This document shows positions 17,004-25,180 of a stretch of 64,000 nt of DNA, in pieces. The stretch is from NCBI GenBank assembly GCA_964393035.1, contig CAYMRX010000005.1, forward strand, positions 310,001 to 374,000, given 5' to 3'. The DNA comes from Tabrizicola_A sp964393035. GTDB lineage: Bacteria > Pseudomonadota > Alphaproteobacteria > Rhodobacterales > Rhodobacteraceae. Within the stretch, counting starts at the first letter, position 1, and each line of letters starts with the position of its first letter. The position numbers and the translations under genes are program-made. Below the pieces are notes generated by a model. The model saw only the letters and a list, made by a program, of their open reading frames with translations, made no database searches and was not told the DNA's origin.

Positions 17004-18007
17004 TGGCAGAGCTTCCCTGCGCCCCCACGCCGACGCTGGCGGCGATCTATGCCGATTATGAGGCCCGCCAGGGCGATGGTTTCCGCGATCACCTCGGGGC
17101 CTCAATCATCGGCAAGTCCTGCGCACGCGCGCTCTGGTATGATTTCCGCAGGGTCACACCTGCGCGCCATTCCGGCCGCCTGCTGCGCCTTTTCGAGACG
17201 GGCCAGGTGGAAGAGGACCGCCTTGTGCGCAACCTGCGCGCCACTGGCGCAACGGTGCTCGAGGTTGATCCCGAAACCGGCCGCCAGTTCCGCGTCGAGG
17301 CCCATGGTGGGCACTTTGGCGGATCGCTCGATGGCGTGGCCATCGGCATCCTTGAGGCCCCGAAGACCTGGCATGTGCTGGAGTTCAAGACCCATGGGGT
17401 CAAGAGCTTTACTGAGCTGACCGCCAAAGGCGTGGTGCAGGCCAAGCCCCAGCATGCCGCGCAGATGCAGATCTATATGCATCTGACGGGGATCACCCGC
17501 GCCCTGTACGTAGCTGTCTGCAAGGACACTGATGCGCTGCATATCGAGCGCATCGAAGCCGACGGCGCCATGGCAGAGCGCCTGCTGGAGAAGGCAGGCC
17601 GGATCATCTTCGCCCAGCACTCGCCTGCGCGGATCAGCGAGGACCCCGCCTGGTTCGAATGCCGGTTCTGCGATCACCATCCCGTCTGCCACGAGGGTGG
17701 TAGGGCGGCCGTGACGTGCCGGTCATGTTTGCATGCAACGCCCGTCGGAGCGCTTCCAGAAGAAGTGGACACCGGTTCTTCGTCCGGAAGCGCGACCAAC
17801 AATGGCCTCGGCGGCTGGCACTGCGCCCGCCACGACCGGATGCTGACAGCGCTCGACCAGCGCGCCGCCTGCACCCGCCATCTCTTCATCCCCGATCTCG
17901 TTCCGGGCGAGGTCATCGATGCGGGCGACGATGTCGTCACCTACCGCATGGCCGACGGCTCGACCTGGTCAAACGACGCCCGCGCAACGGAGGCCGCGCC
18001 ATGCTGA
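17003..18007 (+). CDS. PD-(D/E)XK-like phage nuclease with a cysteine cluster
   Basis: A 334-residue protein of the RecB/Cas4-like nuclease type. The order GASIIGKSCARALWYDFR, GQVEEDRLVRNLRATG, GGSLDGVAIG, VLEFKTHG and QAKPQHAAQMQIYMHLTG gives the expected E...D...E-x-K...Q catalytic layout. A C-terminal cysteine group (CRFCDHHPVCHEGG, TCRSC, GWHCARH) may bind an Fe-S cluster or zinc. It lies between the annealing ATPase and the helicase and probably makes ends for recombination. Its stop lies inside the helicase start (ATGCTGA). Confidence 0.75.
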   Translation: MAELPCAPTPTLAAIYADYEARQGDGFRDHLGASIIGKSCARALWYDFRRVTPARHSGRLLRLFETGQVEEDRLVRNLRATGATVLEVDPETGRQFRVEAHGGHFGGSLDGVAIGILEAPKTWHVLEFKTHGVKSFTELTAKGVVQAKPQHAAQMQIYMHLTGITRALYVAVCKDTDALHIERIEADGAMAERLLEKAGRIIFAQHSPARISEDPAWFECRFCDHHPVCHEGGRAAVTCRSCLHATPVGALPEEVDTGSSSGSATNNGLGGWHCARHDRMLTALDQRAACTRHLFIPDLVPGEVIDAGDDVVTYRMADGSTWSNDARATEAAPC

Positions 18008-20784
18008 CCCTGCGCCCCTATCAACAGGCCGCGATCACATCGATCTACGGCTATTTCCAGAACCATAAAGGCAATCCGCTTGTGGTGATGCCCACTGGCT
18101 GCCATGCCGCTGGCACGCAAATCCTGATGTTCGACGGCAGCACCAAGCCCGTGGAAGACGTCGTCGTTGGTGATGTTCTGATGGGGCCTGACAGTACGCC
18201 GCGGAATGTCCTTCGCCTCGCTCGCGGCGTTGAATCGCTCTACCGGATTACCCCCAAAAAGGGCGAAGCCTTTGTCGTCAATGAGGGCCATGTGCTCTCC
18301 CTCCAGACGACGAATGAGGGCAAGCCCCACGCCTGTACGACGACCGGGAAAGAAATCGACAACATCACAGTTGGTGATTGGCTAAAGCGGTCGAAGTCTT
18401 GGAAACATCTGCGCAAGCTTCGTCGCACTGGCGTCGAATTTTCCGGCCTCGGTGAGCCGCCGCTTAATCCTTGGTGCGTCGGCGTTCTGCTCGGCGACGG
18501 CTGCGTTGTCAGCGGCGTGTCGATCTGCAACCCAGATTTCGAGGTCTTGCGCGAATTCGAAGAGCGGATGGTCGGCCTTGGCCTGAAACTGCGCTGGTCC
18601 CAGAAGCCTAACAACAAGGCCTATGACGCCTTCTTTACGGACCCGCTGGCAAACTCCTGCAGGCCAAACCGCGTCACAGCCATCCTGCGTGATCTTGGTA
18701 TGGCAGGCTGCCGCGCTGATGCGAAATTCGTTCCTGATGTCTATAAGCGAGGTTGCCGGAAAGTTCGCCTCGAGGTCCTGGCGGGGCTGATCGATACCGA
18801 TGGCCATTACGATGGCAAGCTTTTCGATTTCATCTCGAAGTCCCGTCGGCTTGCGGAAGATGTGGTGTTCATCGCGCTGAGCCTCGGCCTGTTTGCCAAG
18901 GTGAAGGAATGCCGCAAGGGCTGTCAAACAGGTGCAGTGGGCACCTATTGGCGGGTGTCCATTTCTGGGGACATTGATGTTGTCCCGACCAGAGTGCCGC
19001 GCAAACAGGCGGCGCCTCGGTGCCAGAAGAAGAACCCCCTTGTTACAGGCTTCGATGTCGAGCTGATCGGCAACGGCGCCTTCTATGGGTTCACGCTAGA
19101 TGGCGACCACCTCTACCTGACGTCCGACTTTGTGGTTCACCACAACAGCGGCAAGTCGATTGTGATCGGATCATTCGTCGAGGGTGTGCTGAAATCCTGG
19201 CCAGAGCAGCGCATCCTGATCGTGACCCATGTCCGCGAGTTGATCGCCCAGAACCATGCCGAGATGATCGGCCTCTGGCCCGAGGCCCCGGCCGGCATCT
19301 ATTCGGCAGGCCTGGGCAAGCGCGAGGCGAAAGCTCGCATCCTCTTTGCAGGCATCCAGTCGATCCATCGCCGCGCGCAGGAGGTGGGCCACACCGATCT
19401 GGTCCTGATCGATGAGGCCCATCTCATCCCCGGCAATGTCAGCACGATGTATCGCCGCTTCCTTGATGCCCTTACCCGCATCAACCCCGCGCTCAAGGTC
19501 ATCGGGCTAACCGCCACTCCGTTCCGGCTCGACAGCGGCATGCTGCACGAAGGCAAGGATGCGCTCTTCACGGATATCGCCTATGAGGCCCCGGTGCGCG
19601 ATCTGATCGACGCTGGCTATCTCAGCCCGCTGGTGTCGAAACAGCCCGCCACGCGGCTGGATGTCTCGAAGGTCGGCACCCGCGCGGGCGATTTCATCCA
19701 GCGCGATCTGGCAGCGGCCGTCGATCAGGAGGCCATTACCCGCGCGGCTGTCACTGAAATCATCGAGCACGGACGCGAGCGGAAATCTTGGCTGGCCTTC
19801 TGTTCGGGTGTTGAGCACGCCCGCCATGTGGCTGAGGAGTTCGGCCGCCAAGGCATCATCTGCAGCACAATCTTTGGCGACACGCCGAAGGAGGATCGCG
19901 ATGCCATTATCGCCGCCTTCAAGCGCGGCGAGATCCGGGCGCTCGCCTCGATGGGCGTGCTGACCACCGGCTTCAACGCGCCTGGGGTCGATCTCATCGC
20001 GCTCCTGCGCCCCACCAAATCCGCAGGGCTCTATGTGCAGATGGTCGGTCGTGGGACGCGCCTCGCGCCGGGCAAGGAAAACTGCCTGGTGCTCGATTTT
20101 GCCGGCAATGTCCGTCGCCATGGACCAATCGATCTGGTCCGGCCCCGGCGGCCCGGTGAGGCCGGTGGCGGTGAGGCCCCGACCAAGCTATGCCCGGAAT
20201 GCGACAGCATCTTCGCACTGTCAGCGGCGGAATGCCCGGACTGCGGCTATGTGTTCCCGGCCCGGGAGGTCAAAATCGCCCCCACGGCCGCCACGCTGCC
20301 GGTCCTGTCTCCAAAACAGCAATGGTTGCCTGTCCACGGCGTGTCCTACAGCCGCCACGACAAGCTCGGAGGGCAGCCCTCGCTGAAGGTCACCTATAGC
20401 TGCGGGATCAAGTCCTACAGCGAATGGGTCTGCATCGAGCATCAGGGCTATGCACGCCAAAAGGCGGCGGAATGGTGGCGCAAGCGTGCACCCGACTGTC
20501 CGGTGCCGCTCAGCGTGGACGAGGCCATTTTGCAGGCCCAAGAGCTCATGCGCCCCAGTGCGATCTCGGTCCGCCCCGCGGGCCGCTATGTCGAAGTCTC
20601 CGGCTACAGGTTTGACCCATGCGCCAAACTCCCCCCGGCCTCTGCGCCGTCTGCCACCGGCAACCTCGCGGGTTTGGCTGGTTCGACCGGAATTTCCGGG
20701 TCTCGGACCCGCACCGCGATGCCAGCCGCAAGTACCTCTGCAGCCGCGCCTGCCAAGACATCTGCCACGGGAGGACGGGTATGA
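18001..20784 (+). CDS. DEAH-box helicase interrupted by an intein
   Basis: A 927-residue precursor. Without residues 34-382 (intein) it is a 578-residue SF2 helicase. The extein N-terminus is RPYQQAAITSIYGYF and its P-loop is rebuilt on splicing as PTG|SGKS. Further motifs are LVLIDEAHLIPGN, GLTATPFRLDSG, TTGFNAPGVDLIALLRP and QMVGRGTRLAPGKENCLVLDFAGN. A zinc finger follows (CPECDSIFALSAAECPDCGYVFP). The last 166 bases overlap the DUF6511 gene in another frame and encode low-complexity Ala/Ser/Thr/Pro sequence. It is the likely replication or recombination helicase and needs splicing to bind ATP. Confidence 0.9.
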   Translation: MLTLRPYQQAAITSIYGYFQNHKGNPLVVMPTGCHAAGTQILMFDGSTKPVEDVVVGDVLMGPDSTPRNVLRLARGVESLYRITPKKGEAFVVNEGHVLSLQTTNEGKPHACTTTGKEIDNITVGDWLKRSKSWKHLRKLRRTGVEFSGLGEPPLNPWCVGVLLGDGCVVSGVSICNPDFEVLREFEERMVGLGLKLRWSQKPNNKAYDAFFTDPLANSCRPNRVTAILRDLGMAGCRADAKFVPDVYKRGCRKVRLEVLAGLIDTDGHYDGKLFDFISKSRRLAEDVVFIALSLGLFAKVKECRKGCQTGAVGTYWRVSISGDIDVVPTRVPRKQAAPRCQKKNPLVTGFDVELIGNGAFYGFTLDGDHLYLTSDFVVHHNSGKSIVIGSFVEGVLKSWPEQRILIVTHVRELIAQNHAEMIGLWPEAPAGIYSAGLGKREAKARILFAGIQSIHRRAQEVGHTDLVLIDEAHLIPGNVSTMYRRFLDALTRINPALKVIGLTATPFRLDSGMLHEGKDALFTDIAYEAPVRDLIDAGYLSPLVSKQPATRLDVSKVGTRAGDFIQRDLAAAVDQEAITRAAVTEIIEHGRERKSWLAFCSGVEHARHVAEEFGRQGIICSTIFGDTPKEDRDAIIAAFKRGEIRALASMGVLTTGFNAPGVDLIALLRPTKSAGLYVQMVGRGTRLAPGKENCLVLDFAGNVRRHGPIDLVRPRRPGEAGGGEAPTKLCPECDSIFALSAAECPDCGYVFPAREVKIAPTAATLPVLSPKQQWLPVHGVSYSRHDKLGGQPSLKVTYSCGIKSYSEWVCIEHQGYARQKAAEWWRKRAPDCPVPLSVDEAILQAQELMRPSAISVRPAGRYVEVSGYRFDPCAKLPPASAPSATGNLAGLAGSTGISGSRTRTAMPAASTSAAAPAKTSATGGRV
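18100..19146 (+). other. Intein with LAGLIDADG homing endonuclease, in the helicase P-loop
   Basis: A 349-residue in-frame insert. It begins with Cys (CHAAGTQILMFDG, splicing block A), has GHVLSL as block B, and ends FYGFTLDGDHLYLTSDFVVHHN (blocks F and G), followed by extein Ser as the +1 nucleophile. The endonuclease motifs are GVLLGDGC (residues 161-168 of the precursor) and LAGLIDTDG (260-268). Both splicing ends and both endonuclease motifs look intact. It sits between PTG and SGKS of Walker A, so the ATPase is inactive until splicing. Confidence 0.95.
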
Positions 20785-21005
20785 TCGATCCCACCCCGAA
20801 TGAGATGCAGGCGATGACTGTCGGCGGCCAACAAGGCGGCGCGTATCTCGAAAACATCGGCAAATCCGATCTCGCCACCCTGACAGAGACCGAGTGGGAC
20901 CGCTTCATCGATGCGGTTGTCACCGGATATTGCGACCACTTGCGCGAGCTGGCGGGCCAGGACCGCACGCGGCTCGACGCCATGACCCCCGAGGTGCCTT
21001 TCTGA
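20619..21005 (+). CDS. DUF6511 family protein
   Basis: A 128-residue protein beginning MRQTPPGLCAVCHRQPRGFGWFD with a zinc-finger-like set of cysteines (CAVCH, CSRACQDICHG) and a helical C-terminus (LTETEWDRFIDAVVTGYCDHLREL). Matches the DUF6511 type seen in alphaproteobacterial prophages. Its first 166 bases overlap the helicase gene; its stop overlaps the primase start. Confidence 0.75.
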   Translation: MRQTPPGLCAVCHRQPRGFGWFDRNFRVSDPHRDASRKYLCSRACQDICHGRTGMIDPTPNEMQAMTVGGQQGGAYLENIGKSDLATLTETEWDRFIDAVVTGYCDHLRELAGQDRTRLDAMTPEVPF

Positions 21006-23332
21006 TGACCAACACATCCTTCATGGCGCGCTTCGGCGCGCGGCTCGTCACCAATGGCTACGCTATTATACCGATCGGCCCGGGCACGAAGAAGCCCGGC
21101 CGCTTCCAGCGCGGGGCTTGGGCGGACTATCCGGAATGGAACCGCCATGCTGAGCGTGGCACTACCGAGGTTGAGGTGGCCACTTGGTCGTCCTGGCCCG
21201 ATTGCGGCATCGGGATCGTAGGCGGTGCTGTCGCGGCGGTCGATATCGACATCAAAGACGATGCTGATTTGGCGCTGCGGATCGAGCAACTGGCGCGCTC
21301 CCGCCTCGGCGATACGCCCGCCCTGCGCATCGGCCGGCCCCCGAAACGGATGTTGGTCTATCGCACGGCGGAGCCATTCCGGGGCATCAAGCGCCATCCG
21401 CTGGAGGTGCTCTGCCTCGGGCAGCAGTTCGTGGCTTACGCCAATCATCCGGACACTGGTGCGCCCTATGCGTGGCCCGAGGAGGGTTTGGCGGATATCG
21501 ACATCGCCGACTTGCCCGAAATCACGGCCGAAGCTGCGGTGGCGTTTCTCGACGAGGCCTATGCGCTGCTCCCGGAAGCGCTGCGCCAGCGGGGGCTGGC
21601 TTCCAATGCACCAGCCGGTGACATCGCGCGTAGCCACAGCCAGATCGGCACATTGCCCGCCATCGAGGCGGCGCTTGGTTGGTTGCCCAACGCTGAACTC
21701 GACTATGACAGCTGGATGCGTGTCGGCATGGCCCTGAAAGGGGCGCTCGGCGAGGCCGGGGCAGATCTCTTTGCTGACTGGTCAGCGCAGGCAGCCAAGG
21801 ATGTGCCCGCTACCACGATGAAGGCCTGGGATAGCTTCAAGCCCGACCGGATCGGGGCGGGCACGATCTACCATCTCGCGATGGAACGGGGCTGGCAGCC
21901 TGAACCTGACCTTCGCCTGGACGGCAGTCTGCCCGATGGTGGAGACCATCCGGCGGCCGGTTTGCTGGCGAGGCTGGATGTTGCTGCGGCTGCCACCGCA
22001 GTCTCTGCGCCCACACCTGCGTATGCGCTGGCCATCCCTGACGGTCTGGTAGGCGATCTGACCGATTACATGCTGACCACTGCCCGGCGCCCGCAGCCAC
22101 TGCTGTCGCTCGGGGCAAGCCTCTGTGCCATCGGTGCCCTGATGGGGCGGAATTACCGGACCGAGAGCAACCTGCGCTCGAACCTCTATGTCGTGGGCAT
22201 CGCGGATAGCGGATCGGGTAAGAACCACGCCCGTGAAATCATCAACGAAACCTTCTTCGAGGCCGGGCTCGCCCATCACCTCGGCGGCAACAAGATCGCT
22301 TCCGGCGCGGGCCTTTTGACCGCGCTGCACCGCCAGCCCGCGATCCTGTTCCAGATCGACGAGTTTGGGATGTTCCTGTCGGCGGCCGCCGACCGCAAAC
22401 GCAGCCCGCGCCACATCACCGAGATCCTCGACAACATGACCGAGCTTTACACCTCAGCTGGCGGGATCTTCCTCGGGGCGGAATATGCCAACCGGGATGG
22501 ATCGAACGAGCGGCGCGACATCAATCAGCCCTGCCTCTGCGTCTATGGCACCACGACGCCCTTGCACTTCTGGGGCGCGCTGCAGGGGGCGAACGTCGTC
22601 GATGGCTCGCTGGCCCGTTTCCTGATCCTGCCCAGCGACGAGGACTATCCCGACGAGAACATTGCCGTCGGCATCCGGCAGGCCCCGCCCGCGCTGATCC
22701 AGGGGCTGCAACTGATAGCGGCGGGCGGTGAGAGCAAGAAGGGCAATCTGACCGGCAAAACCGCTGATCAGAACACTGCCGTCAACCCGATGGTCGTGCG
22801 CATGACCGAGGAGGCTCGGGCCCGGTTCCGCCAGCTCAGCATCGAGTTGACGGAGGAATTGCGGGCCGCCGCTGGCACGGCCTTCACAGCCATCCTCGCC
22901 CGCATCGGGGAAAACGCCCTGAAGCTTGCGCTCATCGTGGCGGTGGGGCGCGATCCAGCACGCCCCGAGATCGAGATCACGGCGGCGGACTGGGCTATCA
23001 GTTTCGTGCGGCACTATGCACAGCGCACGATGGAAGCGGTTGAGCGGCATGTCGCGGACACCGAGACCGAGGCCCACCTGAAGCGGCTGAAGGAGATTAT
23101 CCGCGCTTCCGGAGCCAAGGGCATCACCAAATCCGAGATCACCCGAGCCTCGCAGTGGCTCAAATCCCGTGATCGCGACGAGATCCTGCTCACCCTGATC
23201 GAGGGCGGGGACATCACCACCGGCATGCGGGGCTCCTCCACCAGGCAAGCCATGGTCTACAGGATGGCACGCTGGGTCGGCCCCTGGCGCGATGCTTCAG
23301 GGCGCAGGATTTCTCAAAAGGAAGTCAAATGA
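21005..23332 (+). CDS. Bifunctional primase/polymerase with DUF3987-type helicase domain
   Basis: A 775-residue replication protein. The N-terminal Prim-Pol domain (about 10-190) starts ANGYAIIPIGPGTKKPG-like and has the metal-binding DID in AAVDIDIKDD. A PriCT-type region follows (LPNAELDYDSWMRVGMALKGAL). The C-terminal helicase-like domain has Walker A IADSGSGKN and QIDEFGMFL. The ATG at 21005 overlaps the stop of DUF6511. It would prime and open phage DNA replication together with the upstream helicase. Confidence 0.88.
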   Translation: MTNTSFMARFGARLVTNGYAIIPIGPGTKKPGRFQRGAWADYPEWNRHAERGTTEVEVATWSSWPDCGIGIVGGAVAAVDIDIKDDADLALRIEQLARSRLGDTPALRIGRPPKRMLVYRTAEPFRGIKRHPLEVLCLGQQFVAYANHPDTGAPYAWPEEGLADIDIADLPEITAEAAVAFLDEAYALLPEALRQRGLASNAPAGDIARSHSQIGTLPAIEAALGWLPNAELDYDSWMRVGMALKGALGEAGADLFADWSAQAAKDVPATTMKAWDSFKPDRIGAGTIYHLAMERGWQPEPDLRLDGSLPDGGDHPAAGLLARLDVAAAATAVSAPTPAYALAIPDGLVGDLTDYMLTTARRPQPLLSLGASLCAIGALMGRNYRTESNLRSNLYVVGIADSGSGKNHAREIINETFFEAGLAHHLGGNKIASGAGLLTALHRQPAILFQIDEFGMFLSAAADRKRSPRHITEILDNMTELYTSAGGIFLGAEYANRDGSNERRDINQPCLCVYGTTTPLHFWGALQGANVVDGSLARFLILPSDEDYPDENIAVGIRQAPPALIQGLQLIAAGGESKKGNLTGKTADQNTAVNPMVVRMTEEARARFRQLSIELTEELRAAAGTAFTAILARIGENALKLALIVAVGRDPARPEIEITAADWAISFVRHYAQRTMEAVERHVADTETEAHLKRLKEIIRASGAKGITKSEITRASQWLKSRDRDEILLTLIEGGDITTGMRGSSTRQAMVYRMARWVGPWRDASGRRISQKEVK

Positions 23333-23674
23333 CCAGTAACCATCAGAATCGTCTAGAAAAAATGAGGGCAGGCCCTTGTTTCAATCTTTCAAGAGGACAC
23401 CATTTTCCCTACGCGTGTACGTGCGCGCGGTATAAGTAGAGAGTGACCTACCCCCTATAACTATATAATAATATGAATTATATTTATTATATAGGGACGC
23501 CAAGGGGTTAGGCGGCGAAATGCTTCACCCGAACCCTCCATGGGTCTAGAAAGAACTGCCGAGGGGTTCGCCCCGCGCCTGACATGACCAGACCACCCTT
23601 CGGGGCCTGGCGAGACCGCAGCCTTCACCGGCCAGCCCTCCCGCCACGCTCGTCAAAGCGAAGAGGAGGTCTTG
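23333..23674. promoter_or_regulatory. Non-coding gap with an AT-rich palindrome
   Basis: No gene is visible in these 340 bases. At 23461-23494 an almost perfect AT-only palindrome occurs (left arm CTATATAATAA, right arm TTATTATATAG), striking in such GC-rich DNA. Directly after the replication genes, this could be a replication origin unwinding element or a regulator site. The end of the gap supplies the AGGAGG for the resolvase gene. Confidence 0.5.
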
Positions 23675-24163
23675 ATGACCCAACCCGAAAACACCCCGCG
23701 CTGCATTCTGGCGCTAGATCTTGGCACGACAACAGGCTGGGCCCTGCGTGGCCATGACGGTCTGATCACCACCGGCACGGCCAGCTTCAAGACCGGTCGC
23801 TACGATGGCGGGGGGATGCGCTATCTGCGCTTCACCAGCTGGCTGACGGAGTTGGACCGGCTGTCCGGGCCCATTGCCGCGATCTGGTTCGAAGAGGTCC
23901 GCCGTCATGCCGGAACAGACGCAGCCCATGTTTATGGCGGACTTATGGCTTCGCTGACCTCGTGGGGTGAAGCGCGTGGCATTCCTTACGAGGGCGTGCC
24001 GGTCGGCACCATCAAACGTCACGCCACGGGCCAGGGAAACGCACCCAAGCATGCCATGATCGCGGCCGCCCATGCGCGGGGCTACAGCCCGGCGGACGAC
24101 AACGAGGCCGACGCCATCGCCATCCTGCACTGGGCGCTAGAGAGCCGGGGAGGTGCGGCATGA
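23675..24163 (+). CDS. RuvC-like Holliday-junction resolvase
   Basis: A 162-residue RNase-H-fold protein: LALDLGTTTGWAL with the first catalytic Asp, IWFEEVRRHAG with the catalytic Glu, and DDNEADAIAILHWAL with the C-terminal acidic pair. This is the layout of phage RuvC-like endonucleases. The ATG is preceded by AGGAGG. It probably resolves junctions before packaging. Confidence 0.82.
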   Translation: MTQPENTPRCILALDLGTTTGWALRGHDGLITTGTASFKTGRYDGGGMRYLRFTSWLTELDRLSGPIAAIWFEEVRRHAGTDAAHVYGGLMASLTSWGEARGIPYEGVPVGTIKRHATGQGNAPKHAMIAAAHARGYSPADDNEADAIAILHWALESRGGAA

Positions 24164-24360
24164 GGCTCTACCCCAAAGGCTACGGCGGCCAGCGCCGCGA
24201 TCCCGAACAGGTCAAACGGGACGGCTGGCACGAGCAGCGCATGCTCGCCGTGTTCCTTGATGACCCGCGACTGACCTGGCCCGAGCGTGAACTCGTCCGC
24301 CAACTGGGGGACAAGCTCTATGGCAAGCTTCCCGCGGTGAGGGAGGTGCGCCATGGCTGA
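24160..24360 (+). CDS. Small unidentified phage protein
   Basis: A 66-residue basic protein (MRLYPKGYGGQRRDPEQ, then LTWPERELVRQLGDKLYG). It overlaps both the resolvase and the DUF6362 gene, so it is a genuine operon member. No known family. Confidence 0.55.
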   Translation: MRLYPKGYGGQRRDPEQVKRDGWHEQRMLAVFLDDPRLTWPERELVRQLGDKLYGKLPAVREVRHG

Positions 24361-24733
24361 TCGCAACTGGACCGCCGACGACGTCGCCGATCATTTCGAA
24401 GAGGCGTTCCGCACCCTGCGCAAGCTGCCGCCGGTGAAGGTGCAGGGCTATTTCAATGCCTGGCCGCAGATTGTTCGGTCAGAGAAAGAGATCCTCGCGA
24501 TGGAGCCGCAGCCGATGCGGGTCTGGCCTTCGACCGCTGCGATCACCCGGCTTGAGCAGACCTTCGACTGGGTGCTGTGGATCAGCGAGGACGAACGTCG
24601 CCTGATCTGGGGGCGGGCCGCCCGTCGTCCCTGGAAAGAGATCAGTGGCGAGTTAGGGGTGGATCGTACCACTGCGTGGCGGAGGTGGCAGGTGTCGTTG
24701 GCCAAGATCGCGGATCGACTGAATCATCAGTGA
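24353..24733 (+). CDS. DUF6362 family protein (HTH, late regulator candidate)
   Basis: A 126-residue protein with the DUF6362 layout: WTADDVADHFEEAFRTLRKLP at the start and a C-terminal HTH (WKEISGELGVDRTTAWRRWQVSLAKIADRL). A sigma-like HTH at the end of the early region suggests late-gene control, but this is inferred. It is the last gene before a 450-base gap. Confidence 0.75.
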   Translation: MADRNWTADDVADHFEEAFRTLRKLPPVKVQGYFNAWPQIVRSEKEILAMEPQPMRVWPSTAAITRLEQTFDWVLWISEDERRLIWGRAARRPWKEISGELGVDRTTAWRRWQVSLAKIADRLNHQ

Positions 24734-25180
24734 GTCCAACGGGTTGCAACATTTTTCTTCTCGACATCTGCAACAAATCCGTGCTATCTGAAAGGCATGA
24801 TGGGGAGAGTGCGTCGGAAAGACGTCTCTCCCCGTTTCCGTTCTGGACATGGGTGGTTCGAAGTAGCGCAACCGGTGACCGGCTTTCCGAGAAAACCGTC
24901 TCCGCCGCGGATGCGACGCTTCGCAACTCATTGAAATTGAACGGGTCCCTCCTGTCGCGAAATGTATTCGGGGGGGCGAGGCGCGGCATATCGCTAGCGT
25001 CAGGGCCGATTTTTTGGGAAGCCACCTCGGCAGGCATCCACCTGCGGCCCTCTAAAAACCAAAAGAAAACAAACCCTTGAAGCCGGATTCCCCGGTGGCC
25101 TCTGGATCCCTCGCGGAATCCAGGTGGCCGCTGGTGTCCGGTGTCCAGGGTATCCACCCCATGCGAGGCACCCTGCGCCC
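24734..25180. other. Gap with hairpins, no convincing gene
   Basis: Open frames here on both strands have poor composition and no start signals. A hairpin at 24802-24833 (GGGGAGAG / CTCTCCCC) follows DUF6362 and may terminate or process the early transcript. Near 25080-25140 there are inverted GGATTCC/GGAATCC and a repeated GGTGGCC unit. Related phages may carry an extra gene here; none can be supported in this one. Confidence 0.5.

Noticed and set aside
17716..18000. N-terminal 95 residues preceding the helicase ATG in the same frame
   Set aside because: Out-of-frame shadow of the nuclease gene; the helicase begins at 18001 with RPYQQ.
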